From an uncultured Agathobacter sp. (GTDB lineage: Bacteria; Bacillota; Clostridia; Lachnospirales; Lachnospiraceae): 64,000 nt of DNA. Below, piece by piece: positions 17,324 to 27,477 of the stretch. A model generated the notes under the pieces. The model saw only the letters and a list, made by a program, of their open reading frames with translations. It made no database searches and was not told the origin of the DNA. The DNA is taken from NCBI GenBank assembly GCA_945910395.1, contig CAMDYX010000001.1, positions 124,001 through 188,000 of the forward strand. The letters run 5' to 3'. The translations under genes and the position numbers were made by a program. Every line of letters begins with the position of its first letter. Positions within the stretch are counted from its first letter, which is position 1.

Positions 17324-19042
17324 ATGAAAAACGCGAAAACTATTTCTTATTGGATTATAATCCTTTTAATTATTTTAATTCCTTTTATTTACCTAGGTAA
17401 CAATCCCGGTCTTTATTTAGATGCAATTACCCCGGATTATGCAGCGGTTCAAATACTTCATCCTTCCGAGCACTCTGTCAATTGGTTCGTAGCATTTCCT
17501 ATTTTATGTGCCATGTATCATGGCTGTATCAATGTTCTGATATCTCTTATTACTGTTGGAATATCCGGTCATGCAAGTGTTCTTCAACATCATCTTACCA
17601 ATGGCATCATTGTTTTTTTCATTATCCTTTTATTAGATAAGCTTCTTCAAAAGCACCATGTGTCCGATTGCATACGTCGCATTGGTTTACTTTTTGTTGC
17701 AACTCTTCCAACCTTAATGACCTTTAGTCTCACGCAATATTATATTGAGCTTCCCGGCTGCATCTTGCTATTGCTTGCAACATTATTTTATGAAAAATCA
17801 ACGGAGCAAAAGCATACAAAAGTAATTACAATCAGTCTCTGCTTTTTCTTTTTAGGACTGGCGTTCTACAGTTACTTCAATTTTTTATTTTTCTTTCCCG
17901 GTTTTGAAATCCTATGCCTAATGCAGGCAAATGATGTTCTATCTAAAATTGATATCTTTATCATTGCATGCTATAGCTTTGCATGTGGCTCCGTCTTATA
18001 TTTTATTGGATACAGTATGATTTTTTTAAATCAAACCAACCACTCAACTTGGATTATTCCATGCGGAATTACAATTTTTATGTTTGTATATGGTATAAGT
18101 GCACTTGTTTTGCGCTCATATATTCACAACAACAAACGCATACCACGCATCCTCACTGCTATCTTAGTCCTTATTGCCGCCATCACCCTCATAATCATTG
18201 CACCAACATTTTTAAGAATGTATTCCGATATTGGTGTAATGGGACAACCAACCAATTTTCTAAACAGGTTTGTTTGCTTATATCAAATTATATATGAGAC
18301 CATAACCGGTACTTCAGCAGAAAAACTGATATATGGTGACATCCGTTCCCACGCACAGTGGACTATTTTGTTGTTCACGGGACTTATATGTGTACTCTTT
18401 ATCCTATTAGCCATAAAAAAGAAATTTAGCTTCAAAAAGGATTTGATTCTTCAATTTTTATTTGTATTGCTTGTCTATTGTGTCTGCTGCATTCCTTTTA
18501 TTACTCACATGCATACACAACATTTTATTCCAATTGCTATCTGGATTTTATTTATAACTTTACTTGAAATAGATACTATACTGCATGCCATCACAAAAGT
18601 ACCACAATATATTATACCAATAATCTTCAGCATATTTATTGCCCTTAACTGTTGGAATCAAGCTACTATAGCTCGTACAATAAAAACAACCGGTGGAACA
18701 GGCCTGTATACCAATCAGATTAATATTCTTGCGGAAGAAGCTCTCGAAAAAGCAGACGCCGGATATAAAGAAGCATATCTTTTCCCTGAGTGGGGATTTT
18801 TATGCGGATTCGACTATTTGACTCAGAACACAATTGCATTCTCTGATACTGCAGATACCGCAACTGTAAAGATGTTTCTGAATGAGGGATACACCATTCA
18901 ACTTCTTTACTGGAATTATAATGACACAGATAAATATTTAGCCATATTAGATGGGTTAGATGTATCCATAGAGCTAAAAGAATACTCTCTTGCTAACAAA
19001 CAAGGTGTGGCTTTTATCCGTATGCAGCTTTCACAAAATTAG
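17324..19042 (+). CDS. Polytopic GT-C-like membrane protein 2, opposite strand
   Basis: The 572-residue protein has a signal-anchor-like first helix (WIIILLIILIPFIYLG), then NNPGLYLDAITPDYAAVQIL, a first extracytoplasmic loop with an acidic pair as in GT39/GT-C transferases, and roughly eleven further helices. A short C-terminal soluble domain follows. AAAGGA is seven bases before ATG 17324. It is the only intact plus-strand gene in the glycan locus; its stop overlaps the stop of the ABC gene by four bases, tail to tail. It could be independently regulated or a later insertion. It is likely a membrane glycosyltransferase; substrate unknown. Confidence 0.6.
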   Translation: MKNAKTISYWIIILLIILIPFIYLGNNPGLYLDAITPDYAAVQILHPSEHSVNWFVAFPILCAMYHGCINVLISLITVGISGHASVLQHHLTNGIIVFFIILLLDKLLQKHHVSDCIRRIGLLFVATLPTLMTFSLTQYYIELPGCILLLLATLFYEKSTEQKHTKVITISLCFFFLGLAFYSYFNFLFFFPGFEILCLMQANDVLSKIDIFIIACYSFACGSVLYFIGYSMIFLNQTNHSTWIIPCGITIFMFVYGISALVLRSYIHNNKRIPRILTAILVLIAAITLIIIAPTFLRMYSDIGVMGQPTNFLNRFVCLYQIIYETITGTSAEKLIYGDIRSHAQWTILLFTGLICVLFILLAIKKKFSFKKDLILQFLFVLLVYCVCCIPFITHMHTQHFIPIAIWILFITLLEIDTILHAITKVPQYIIPIIFSIFIALNCWNQATIARTIKTTGGTGLYTNQINILAEEALEKADAGYKEAYLFPEWGFLCGFDYLTQNTIAFSDTADTATVKMFLNEGYTIQLLYWNYNDTDKYLAILDGLDVSIELKEYSLANKQGVAFIRMQLSQN

Positions 19043-20817
19043 TTGCCTGTCAATATTTCTGACTTGTCACGCACGATTGCTTTTCCATCTTTTATCTCAT
19101 AAATTACATCACAATTTTTTAAGGTGGAAAGGCGATGTGCAACAATAATCAAAGTCTTTTCTTTTTGCAGTGAATCAATTGCTTCCATAACAACACGTTC
19201 TGTTTCGCTATCCAACGCAGAAGTAGCTTCATCCAATATTAATATACTTGGCTCTGAATATAATGCTCTGGCAATTGCGATTCTTTGGCGCTGTCCTCCG
19301 GAAAATTTAATTCCACGCTCTCCCACTATTGTGTCTAATTGCTCCGGCAAAGCCTCCACATAGGTTTTCAGATTCGTCATTTCAAGAATTTTCCATATTT
19401 CTTCATCCGACTTTATATTTCTCCCCCAGATGATATTATTACGGATTGTATCATCCAACAAAAATACCATCTGTGGGACATATCCTATCATTTGACTCCA
19501 TTTAAGCGGCATCTGATAAATACTTACCCCATCTACTGTTACGCTACCCTCTTTAGGTTCATATAACCCCAAAAGGATATCTGACAATGTAGATTTTCCA
19601 GCTCCGGATTCACCGATAATTCCAATAGCTTGTCCCTTTTCTATTCTCATATTTAATCCGTTCAAAACAGTTTTAGAACTATTATATTGCCATTCAAGGT
19701 TTTCTAAAACAATGGCGTCTGTCATATCTTGAATTCCAGTTTTCGTCTCTTTCACTTCCAAAGTAGTATAATAATGTCCGGATTCTCTCGCCTCTTTCAC
19801 ATTATTATAGCAAGCTTCTAGCGGCAAACGATTGAATATAAATCCCGCCATATGACCTGTCATTCTCGAAATAGAAGGCATCATACGAACTGCTGCAACG
19901 GCAAAAGCTGCCAAGCTAGCTGCAAAACTTTGTATATCATATCCAATTAACATACGAATAATTACGACCAGCATCATTCCTGCAATACATACTGTTTCAA
20001 TAATTCTTTCCGGCAATGCTGTTATAAAAGCATACTGTATGCATGCATCAATTCTTTTTTCAAAAGATTTCTTATACTTACCTAAAAACGACTCCTGTGT
20101 CTTGGTAACATATATTTCTTTTATTCCTGCTGTAATTTGTACAACCTGCTGATTATTTTCTTCGATTGCTTCTCTGCTGCTTTTACTAACATACGTAATA
20201 CGGTTCTTTGTTCCAAGCAAAAGAATTAGTGCACATACTCCGCCTACACATATTACACCGATTGCCATGATCCAATCCGTATAAAACAAAAAGCCTCCTA
20301 GCAGAAGAACTACAAAGAACTCAGATAAGAACAAAAATAGCTTCTCCATAATATCATGTACACCGGAACAATCATCTGTCACTCCGCGAATAATCTCCCC
20401 GCTATTTGTATTAACAAAAAATTCATACGGGCGAGACATATAAGACTTCAACATCTGAACTGACAAGTATTCTAACAAGCGACTTTTGTATGCGCCTTGG
20501 AGATAGGCTGAAAAAGCGAGTACTGCATTTTTAATTACAAAAATCAATGCTATACATATGCATAGCACAATAAGCAAGTGAAATGGATTCTTCACTCTAA
20601 ATATACTTGTCAAAATATTGATGTACCACTTATCCAATAATTGCTCCGGAGCAATGAATGATTGGATTAAAGGTAGCAAGGAGGATATACCTATCATCTC
20701 CAGAATAGATCCTAACAAAATCACCAAAAAGATTCCAACGGCACCTCTTTTTTGTTTTCGATCCAATATATATCCCAATTGCTTTATCATTGAAAAAAGT
20801 GTCTTGATATCCTTCAC
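19039..20817 (-). CDS. ABC flippase 1, PglK-like half-transporter
   Basis: The 592-residue protein has a six-helix transmembrane domain (residues ~20-330) fused to an ABC ATPase: Walker A GESGAGKST, signature FSGGQRQRIAIARAL, Walker B LILDEATSALDSE, and H-loop IIVAHRLST. Length and the GYVPQMVFLLDDTIRNNI stretch resemble PglK/WlaB-type exporters that flip undecaprenyl-linked glycans. It starts at GTG 20817 with GGAG seven bases upstream, two bases after the preceding stop. It probably works as a homodimer, translocating the lipid-linked oligosaccharide, since no Wzx was found. Confidence 0.85.
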   Translation of the reverse strand: MKDIKTLFSMIKQLGYILDRKQKRGAVGIFLVILLGSILEMIGISSLLPLIQSFIAPEQLLDKWYINILTSIFRVKNPFHLLIVLCICIALIFVIKNAVLAFSAYLQGAYKSRLLEYLSVQMLKSYMSRPYEFFVNTNSGEIIRGVTDDCSGVHDIMEKLFLFLSEFFVVLLLGGFLFYTDWIMAIGVICVGGVCALILLLGTKNRITYVSKSSREAIEENNQQVVQITAGIKEIYVTKTQESFLGKYKKSFEKRIDACIQYAFITALPERIIETVCIAGMMLVVIIRMLIGYDIQSFAASLAAFAVAAVRMMPSISRMTGHMAGFIFNRLPLEACYNNVKEARESGHYYTTLEVKETKTGIQDMTDAIVLENLEWQYNSSKTVLNGLNMRIEKGQAIGIIGESGAGKSTLSDILLGLYEPKEGSVTVDGVSIYQMPLKWSQMIGYVPQMVFLLDDTIRNNIIWGRNIKSDEEIWKILEMTNLKTYVEALPEQLDTIVGERGIKFSGGQRQRIAIARALYSEPSILILDEATSALDSETERVVMEAIDSLQKEKTLIIVAHRLSTLKNCDVIYEIKDGKAIVRDKSEILTGN

Positions 20818-20819
20818 TG

Positions 20820-23030
20820 CTATTCTCCATCTTCTTTAATTGTCATATAATTTACTGTAACTACCTGATCTGTGTGGTTTACAATATCTACCTTAATATC
20901 GGCTCCTCTGTACGAATTATGCACATATACTTGTATAGTATCATCGGTCCGACTAATTTCTTCCCATGAAAGATCCTCATTTAAGTATGAATACACATTA
21001 TATTCTGCAGCATCTAAATTTTCTCCTCGTACTTCTACGATATAATCCCCCGGGATCATATCAAGAGCCGGGCAAGTAACGATTCCCTCTTTGCAAACTT
21101 GAACTGTTACTTCATCAACATTACAGGACTCATTTACCCTCATTTCAAGCGGATACAGCACGCCGTCCAATGCTCCGTTTTTATATTTCATAATATCGTG
21201 ATCATAGACATAAACATGCATACCTTCAACCAAAAAATAGTTTATTGGAGTACCACAAATGCTCTCTAATTGTTCTTCAATTATTGCATTTTCTTCTTCT
21301 GTTAGCATAAGAAATGAATTTGGTGAATCTTCACAAAACTTTCCACTATCCACCAGCCATTTATATGGTTCTATATTGCTAGCGCTTATATTTACTGCAC
21401 TAATATCCAGAGTCATATCTGAATATACATCATTATTGTACGCATTCCAGTAAGTAGCATAGCCCTTAGTTGTCCCACATAGTTCCAGTACCTGAATAAA
21501 CTCAAGTTTTGTTTGCAGGGAATGCGTCCAGCCTCGGCTCAAAACTAAAATAAACCCTCCCATCACAATCGTAGTAGCAGAAATCATGGTTCCCCAGCAT
21601 AGACTTTGTAAATTCCACTCATTCAACCAGTATTTCCATATATATCTGGATGAAATAACTATGCACAAGAAAAATGAACTAAGCAAATATCTTGGTGTCG
21701 TATATCCACACCAAATAACCATCAAAAGCATAATCAGGTTATGCAGAGCAGAAAATGTATAAAACCCCTTCACTTCTTTGCTCTCTTTCGATATTTTTTT
21801 CATTTGCAAAATTGGAATTATGAATATTATTAATGTACATACAATTGCAGACAATGCATTACGTACTCCCTGTATGGAAAACAATTCCACATTTGGAGAA
21901 TATCCAAACGCCCTATAGCAATTTGTAAATGCAAGAACGGAATTATTCCAGCATTCTTTCACAGAATCGGCAAATTGTGGGCTCCTTACCAAGGTTGATA
22001 GATAGTGCTTTGATATCAAATACTTATATATAACTTCCCCAATCAATGCAGGAACTATAAAAAAAAGGCAACTAGCCAGTATAGCCCCTGCTTTTCGAAA
22101 TAGTTTTCCATCCGGAACACTCTCTTTGTTTTCGATATAAAATTGTATCAACACTGCCCCCAGAATAGGAATAACACACTCCGCAAGCTGACGAATTCCT
22201 CCCATACACAATAAAATTGTCAGTACACTATATGACAAGCCTGCAAATACTTTGACTTTCCCTTTCTTTGTAAAAAACCAATAACCTAACAGCGTAGACA
22301 ATAATAACCAAATTAATTGAGAAATATATGCGCCCTGATATAATATGTTATCTGCTACACTATTAAGAAATGTTTCATCGAGGAAGTCTGTTCCTTCTCG
22401 CAAACATAATAAAATAATCGGTATACTAACAATCCATGAATTATCTTTCCAGTACTTTTTACTATGGAAGATAACAATTCCAATTGTAACCACAAGTACC
22501 AATGCGGTTCCTAATACTCTTGCCCGAACCATGCTTTTCAGTATAACATAAAACGGAAGTGTCCAGAAATTCATTCCCAGTATCCACAGCTCATCATTCA
22601 CATAACACCAGTTGTCCGGAAAAAAGCTTTTACTTTCTTTCTGCGCCTCCAGCAATGCCACCGCCGTTGCGGTATCTGAATGCATCCGTATCTGCCCATA
22701 TGTAAGTGTAGAGTATAAAGCGACTGCAATTGCCAAATAGCACACAACACGCATTATTTCACCCATCCGAATAGGCTTTCGCAACAAAATCGGTAAAATA
22801 ATACCTCCTAAAACACAAGACAATATCACTTGTAACAATGTACATTCATAATTAGACCATTCTTTTCCTATTACCACATGTAGCAAAAGTGTCAATAAAT
22901 TGGATATTACCACAACACTAATCACGCTTACATATACTTGCTTTTTTTCATAACCAAATAACTTTCCGAAATGTATTGAAATCAAACATGAGATTACAAT
23001 AAACATAATGCTAATTAACAATATTTTCAT
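20820..23030 (-). CDS. Polytopic GT-C-like membrane protein 3
   Basis: The 736-residue protein has around twelve hydrophobic helices to residue ~510, then a ~220-residue extracytoplasmic domain rich in beta-type sequence (CNVDEVTVQVCKEG, MIPGDYIVEVRGENLDA). A MHSDTATAVALLEAQ loop follows the fourth helix. The C-terminal pattern PGDYIVEVxGxxLxxA recurs in the 33211-35736 protein, so they form a local family. AAGGAG precedes ATG 23030 by six bases. It is probably a membrane transferase or glycan-modifying enzyme with a carbohydrate-facing C-terminus; specific activity unknown. Confidence 0.55.
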   Translation of the reverse strand: MKILLISIMFIVISCLISIHFGKLFGYEKKQVYVSVISVVVISNLLTLLLHVVIGKEWSNYECTLLQVILSCVLGGIILPILLRKPIRMGEIMRVVCYLAIAVALYSTLTYGQIRMHSDTATAVALLEAQKESKSFFPDNWCYVNDELWILGMNFWTLPFYVILKSMVRARVLGTALVLVVTIGIVIFHSKKYWKDNSWIVSIPIILLCLREGTDFLDETFLNSVADNILYQGAYISQLIWLLLSTLLGYWFFTKKGKVKVFAGLSYSVLTILLCMGGIRQLAECVIPILGAVLIQFYIENKESVPDGKLFRKAGAILASCLFFIVPALIGEVIYKYLISKHYLSTLVRSPQFADSVKECWNNSVLAFTNCYRAFGYSPNVELFSIQGVRNALSAIVCTLIIFIIPILQMKKISKESKEVKGFYTFSALHNLIMLLMVIWCGYTTPRYLLSSFFLCIVISSRYIWKYWLNEWNLQSLCWGTMISATTIVMGGFILVLSRGWTHSLQTKLEFIQVLELCGTTKGYATYWNAYNNDVYSDMTLDISAVNISASNIEPYKWLVDSGKFCEDSPNSFLMLTEEENAIIEEQLESICGTPINYFLVEGMHVYVYDHDIMKYKNGALDGVLYPLEMRVNESCNVDEVTVQVCKEGIVTCPALDMIPGDYIVEVRGENLDAAEYNVYSYLNEDLSWEEISRTDDTIQVYVHNSYRGADIKVDIVNHTDQVVTVNYMTIKEDGE

Positions 23031-23058
23031 TCATCGCTCCTTGTTCTAGAGTAATATT

Positions 23059-24276
23059 TTAAATAGACATCGGTCTGATTACAATTGTTCTCGTCAATCG
23101 TTCAAAAAGATTATATCCATCCCAAATCATGTCAAAATCCATAGTTTTTCCAATTGGTACTACACGATCCACTCCCTTTATTCCGGATTTTAATAATGGA
23201 ATAAATATTCTGGCATCTCCCAAATAGCCGATTGTCTGACAATGTGTATTATTACATATATCTCTTAACTCCATGATATCTTCGCAGTCATATTCAAAGA
23301 AATATCCTGAGTTATCCTTCAATTCCATAACTGAGCTGTCTAGTTTTGGAATATTGACCCGAACAATTAAATTGTTTTCATGAGGCTCAATAATTGTTCC
23401 CTCCTGCTGAACCGCCATTAAATAACTACTTGTCAATTTATTGATTCCCTGAATTGCCTGAAACGTATACTTTCTCTCAACGAATTGCAACAACTGTTCC
23501 CAAAACGCCTCTTTTGCTTCCTGCTTATGGTCTCCATACCAAATCACAACTCTTGGACTTGTGCAAGCATTCTGATCTGTAAGAAAGGTATCATTATAAA
23601 ATTCTTCTGCTATCCTCTCTTTATTTTCACTGGATATATATGCATCACTATCCAATACCGCAAGCGAATATCGATCCGCAAAGGTTATCTCAGTCGCTCT
23701 TGGCTTAAGTGGCGATTTCCTTATTTCAGCAATGGTAGCATCCCCGCCCCATACAATCCTCACATCAGAAAGAGATGAAAAGAAATCATTTATCTCATTC
23801 TCTCTTCCGTATCTTACAAGACAAATATATGCCTTTATCTGCTCTTTCTCTTCAAGAACTGCATTGATTGCCTCATTGATTAATTCGACCTGTGGAAAAT
23901 CTTTGGATGGAATTCTTACGATATTAGCATTTCCTGTAAGCAGACCTGCCACTAATGAATAAGCATAATTTACGGGGACATTGGAAGGCGCAATATGAAA
24001 TGCAACTCCCCTTCCCACTTTTACCGTATCATTCGTCTCTTGTAAGAATCGTTCCTTTAATTGCAGCAATGACGCCTTTCTAAGCCAGAATCCCAATGTT
24101 ACAACATCCGGATACTGCTTTGCCTCCTTAGAGCGGAGCAATCGTTTCGATATTTCATTTAAAAAATCTATAATTTCATCATCAAACGGTTCCCTCACCG
24201 GTATATTCTGAATACCTGCGACAACTTTTTCGTTTCCCACTAAATAAGTTATTTTGTCATTAAAATTTTGCTGCAT
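23059..24276 (-). CDS. luxC: LuxC-like acyl-CoA/acyl-protein reductase
   Basis: The ~406-residue protein matches the LuxC acyl-reductase family: GRGVAFHIAPSNVPVNYAYS (NADPH-binding aldehyde-dehydrogenase-like segment), TGNANIVRIPSK, and TDQNACTSPRV (~residue 236) with the expected nucleophile cysteine. In bioluminescence LuxC reduces an acyl group handed over by LuxE to an aldehyde. The start is uncertain: ATG 24276 or GTG 24285 (AGGGGG close by); both overlap the end of the luxE-like gene. There are no luxAB genes, so the aldehyde is not for light; the operon suggests use in glycan or acyl-sugar synthesis. Confidence 0.8.
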   Translation of the reverse strand: MQQNFNDKITYLVGNEKVVAGIQNIPVREPFDDEIIDFLNEISKRLLRSKEAKQYPDVVTLGFWLRKASLLQLKERFLQETNDTVKVGRGVAFHIAPSNVPVNYAYSLVAGLLTGNANIVRIPSKDFPQVELINEAINAVLEEKEQIKAYICLVRYGRENEINDFFSSLSDVRIVWGGDATIAEIRKSPLKPRATEITFADRYSLAVLDSDAYISSENKERIAEEFYNDTFLTDQNACTSPRVVIWYGDHKQEAKEAFWEQLLQFVERKYTFQAIQGINKLTSSYLMAVQQEGTIIEPHENNLIVRVNIPKLDSSVMELKDNSGYFFEYDCEDIMELRDICNNTHCQTIGYLGDARIFIPLLKSGIKGVDRVVPIGKTMDFDMIWDGYNLFERLTRTIVIRPMSI

Positions 24277-25348
24277 AGGTATCACTGCACCCCCTGATTT
24301 CAGCATTCTTCAATCTTCCAATTACCTTAAAATATTTTCCTTTTCTGCCGCATGGACAATCATCTTCACCAAGAAGTATTCCTTCATCTTCTGTAATGAG
24401 TGAATGTCCCGGATAGGACTCAGGAATTGTAGATACTACCTGAATAATACCCTTTTCTCCAACCTCACATTCTGTAAAATCCATTGGACGTCTCATAATC
24501 ACATCTGAAAAAACACTCGCATGAAGGTGTCCACACTCGCATTGCATATAGATACACCCGGTCTGCTCAACCATACCATAATAATCATGTATACGATCAA
24601 GCCCACACGCTTCTTTCAATCGATTGTGGAATTCTTCCGGGCTCACAGCCTCATTCACAAGCTTCTTCCATCCGCCTCCATGGATTAAAATGCCATTTGA
24701 CAAATCGAAGGATATATTCTCTTTCTTCAGTCGGATTAACTCTTTATAGAAATGCTGCCATACCATAAACGTAAATCCAAACAACAAAATGGTCTGTCCT
24801 TTGTATAAATCCAAAAACTCCTGCAGTCCTTCCACATCCAGATTCATATCATCATCCAGCGCATACATTTTCTTTGAGCCAAAAATGGAAAATCCCAATA
24901 TTCCTGCACCTCTTGCAGAGAACATCGCACGATTTTTCACAACGGACGGACAGTCTAATATAATCATAGGCATTCTCCCGGATCCGGTAAAGCTATTTAC
25001 AATTTTAACCATAGCTTTTTGTTGGTTAGACGAAGTTGCTTTATCCAAATAGATCTTTGAAACTGCTTGCCCGGAAGTTCCGGAGGATGTCATCGTTTTA
25101 ACAATTTCCTCATCTGAAATGCTCTTCAGGCTCAACTCTTTAAAAAGTCGGACCGGTAAAAAAGGTAACTCCTTGTAGCTTTTGATGCTTTCCATATGGA
25201 AGTCTATGCTTTTTAGTATTCTTGCATACTCAGGACATTTTTCCCTATGAATATCTGTCAATTCACACAATCGCGCAGTCAGAATTTTTTCCTTTTCCTT
25301 TTTCTCAAGGGAATATGGTTCAATCTCCAAAATTTCATCAAAATTCAC
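24260..25348 (-). CDS. luxE: LuxE-like acyl-protein synthetase
   Basis: The 362-residue ANL-related protein has ATP-binding motif TMTSSGTSGQAVSK near residue 90, DYYGMVEQTGCIY, and the C-terminal block RLKNAEIRGCSD whose cysteine fits the LuxE acyl-acceptor. LuxE activates a carboxylate with ATP and carries it as a thioester to LuxC. It starts at GTG 25348 with AGGAG eight bases upstream; GTGA overlaps the thioesterase stop. It is immediately upstream of luxC and overlaps it, so the pair is made together. The substrate may be short or polar, since the luminous fatty-acid context is missing. Confidence 0.8.
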   Translation of the reverse strand: MNFDEILEIEPYSLEKKEKEKILTARLCELTDIHREKCPEYARILKSIDFHMESIKSYKELPFLPVRLFKELSLKSISDEEIVKTMTSSGTSGQAVSKIYLDKATSSNQQKAMVKIVNSFTGSGRMPMIILDCPSVVKNRAMFSARGAGILGFSIFGSKKMYALDDDMNLDVEGLQEFLDLYKGQTILLFGFTFMVWQHFYKELIRLKKENISFDLSNGILIHGGGWKKLVNEAVSPEEFHNRLKEACGLDRIHDYYGMVEQTGCIYMQCECGHLHASVFSDVIMRRPMDFTECEVGEKGIIQVVSTIPESYPGHSLITEDEGILLGEDDCPCGRKGKYFKVIGRLKNAEIRGCSDTYAAKF

Positions 25349-26058
25349 GATAGTACTCCTATCCTTTCTTCTATCTTCCGTGCAATTTCATCACAATGTT
25401 CCTGTATAAAAAAATGATTTCCTTCATAGCAGAAAAAATTACAATCCCCGGTAAAAATCTCCCCCCAATGGCTCATCTCATCAAAAGGAGTGTCCTGCTC
25501 GGAATAGAATACCGTCGCAGGAATCTGAAATTTCATCCTCAAATTCTCAAAACTATACTTTCCAATTATTGCGTAGTCAGCTCTGTAAATAGGAAGATAC
25601 ATTCGCCAAAAAGCTCTGTTATTCAATAATTGTTCCGGTATTCCTCCGAATTTTATTGTTCTTTCCTTAACCTTTTCATCTGCCTCTTTTCCTGAAAAGC
25701 TTGCAAGCTCCATCTTTGTTCTAGGCTCGTGTGCTGCCAAAAAAACATGTAAAGGTAATTCCATTTCCCCTTCTGAAACAATTCGAGTCATTACCTCAAT
25801 AGCAGAAATACTCCCCATACTATAACCCATAAGTGCATACGGGATACCGGGAGTATACTGTGCTTTTATACAATTATACATATCATCTGCCAACTCGTTA
25901 AAGTCCGCATAGAAATTTTCGTTATGCCTGGCCCCATGCCCTGCATATTCCATTTTTCGTAATTGAATATATGGAGATATCGCTTTTTCCAATTGATCAT
26001 AGAATGAAGCATTTCCGCCTGCATAGGTAAAGCAATAAAGTATTATTTTAGGATTCAT
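25345..26058 (-). CDS. Type II (GrsT-like) thioesterase
   Basis: The ~237-residue alpha/beta hydrolase has YCFTYAGGNASFYDQL (oxyanion region), nucleophile motif GYSMGS (Ser80) and EGNHFFIQEH with the catalytic His near 216. These match the external thioesterases of non-ribosomal peptide/polyketide systems, which release acyl groups from carrier-protein phosphopantetheine. I start at ATG 26058 (MNPKIILYCF), overlapping the ligase gene by 11 bases; the 22 extra N-terminal codons of the ORF have no family match. With an ACP and AMP ligase directly upstream it likely releases the finished acyl chain to LuxE or edits misloaded ACP. Confidence 0.8.
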   Translation of the reverse strand: MNPKIILYCFTYAGGNASFYDQLEKAISPYIQLRKMEYAGHGARHNENFYADFNELADDMYNCIKAQYTPGIPYALMGYSMGSISAIEVMTRIVSEGEMELPLHVFLAAHEPRTKMELASFSGKEADEKVKERTIKFGGIPEQLLNNRAFWRMYLPIYRADYAIIGKYSFENLRMKFQIPATVFYSEQDTPFDEMSHWGEIFTGDCNFFCYEGNHFFIQEHCDEIARKIEERIGVLS

Positions 26059-27460
26059 AATATTTCGATAATTCTTTGTATAAGGTCTTGCCGGCATCGT
26101 TTTTCGGAATTGCATCAATAACAATCATCTGAAATGCTGCCGGATTAAGTTTCGTAGTATGAACCACAAAATCTTTTACCGGAGCTGCATAAGACTCATC
26201 CGTAACAAAAATATACATATGGTCATCAACACCGGCGCTCGCGCAATCAATATTATCAAATTTTCCCTTAATCAGACGGTCTATCTCATCCAGATTTACG
26301 CGGTTTCCGTAAATCTTTAAAAAACGCTTTTTGCGTCCGACAATGTAATAATATCCATCTTCATCAAACTGTGCCATATCACCGGTTTCAAGTCTTCCAT
26401 TTCGTTCATCTGATTTTGCAAGATCTTCTCCACACTCGGCATATCCAAGAGTAACGTTTGCACCTTCATACACAAGTTCACCTGTGACAAATGGTTCTTT
26501 TACATCATTTCCGTTTACATCTATCAAATGGAACTTTCCACCCGGAATTGCAATTCCCATTGAACCACACTTTTCAACTGCTTTTTCTGCCGGAAGATAA
26601 CCCATTCTTGCCGTAGCCTCGCACTGACCATACATTACAATGAATTTCTTACCATTCTCCTCTGCATATTCTGCAAATTTTTTATGTAATTCCGGGATTA
26701 GCTTTCCCCCTGCTTGTGTCATGTATCGTAATGATGGCAATTGCATTCGTGAAAAGCGAAGACGATCCAGCATCTCATAGGTATATGGAACCCCACCAAA
26801 AGAAGTAGCATTTTCATTCTTAAAGAAATTCCAAAACTCCTTTTGCATCAATCCTTTCTCTGTTACAAGCAAGGTTGCTCCCACCAGGAAATGGCTGTTA
26901 ATGATTGACAAACCATATGTATAATTCATCGGCAACGTTGTGATTGGCCTTTCCGTCTCATCAAGTTTCAGATATTGAACGATAGACTCCGCATTTGCCT
27001 TAACATTCGCATAACTTTGTCTCACAAATTTTGGACTTCCTGTAGACCCCGAAGTTGTAAGTAATAAGCACAACTTATCATATAGCTTATAGCAGTTACT
27101 ATAATTTGTTTTAAGCAAAGCATATCCGTAAGACTGATATACTTTATCTGTATCCGGGAAATTAGCTATCTGTTCCTCCGGAACCCACAAAAAGGATGGG
27201 CAATACGTATTCAAAAGATTATCTAACAGTTCTTTCTCTAAATGTGCATTTAGCAATACCGGAACAATATTATGCTCAATAAATGCTGCGTAGCCCAATA
27301 CTGATCCTATTGTATTTTGACACAAGGAAAAGACCAGACAACGCTGGCCTATTTCTTCTGCTATTTTTTTCCCTTCACATACCAATTCTTTATAGCTTAG
27401 CTTTTCTCCAAACTCATCGAGAATTGCTATATGACTGCTGTATTTTTCAAATTCCCACAT
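26048..27460 (-). CDS. AMP-forming acyl-ACP/acyl-CoA ligase (ANL family)
   Basis: The 470-residue adenylation enzyme has P-loop-like LLLTTSGSTGSPKFVRQSY, FGGVPYTYEML, MYGQCEATARMGYLP, ETGDMAQFDEDGYYYIVGRKKRFLK, and the C-terminal catalytic lysine region NDAGKTLYKEL. It is compact compared with ~520-residue acyl-CoA ligases, like stand-alone A-domains. Position between the ACP and thioesterase genes suggests it activates a carboxylic acid and loads the carrier protein. Start ATG 27460 is 17 bases from the ACP stop. Confidence 0.85.
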   Translation of the reverse strand: MWEFEKYSSHIAILDEFGEKLSYKELVCEGKKIAEEIGQRCLVFSLCQNTIGSVLGYAAFIEHNIVPVLLNAHLEKELLDNLLNTYCPSFLWVPEEQIANFPDTDKVYQSYGYALLKTNYSNCYKLYDKLCLLLTTSGSTGSPKFVRQSYANVKANAESIVQYLKLDETERPITTLPMNYTYGLSIINSHFLVGATLLVTEKGLMQKEFWNFFKNENATSFGGVPYTYEMLDRLRFSRMQLPSLRYMTQAGGKLIPELHKKFAEYAEENGKKFIVMYGQCEATARMGYLPAEKAVEKCGSMGIAIPGGKFHLIDVNGNDVKEPFVTGELVYEGANVTLGYAECGEDLAKSDERNGRLETGDMAQFDEDGYYYIVGRKKRFLKIYGNRVNLDEIDRLIKGKFDNIDCASAGVDDHMYIFVTDESYAAPVKDFVVHTTKLNPAAFQMIVIDAIPKNDAGKTLYKELSKYYES

Positions 27461-27477
27461 GTACTTTTCCCTTGTTA

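Noticed and set aside
23059-25348. Bioluminescence (lux) operon
   Set aside because: Only luxC- and luxE-like genes are present; there is no luciferase luxA/luxB, and the neighbours are glycan and acyl-carrier genes.
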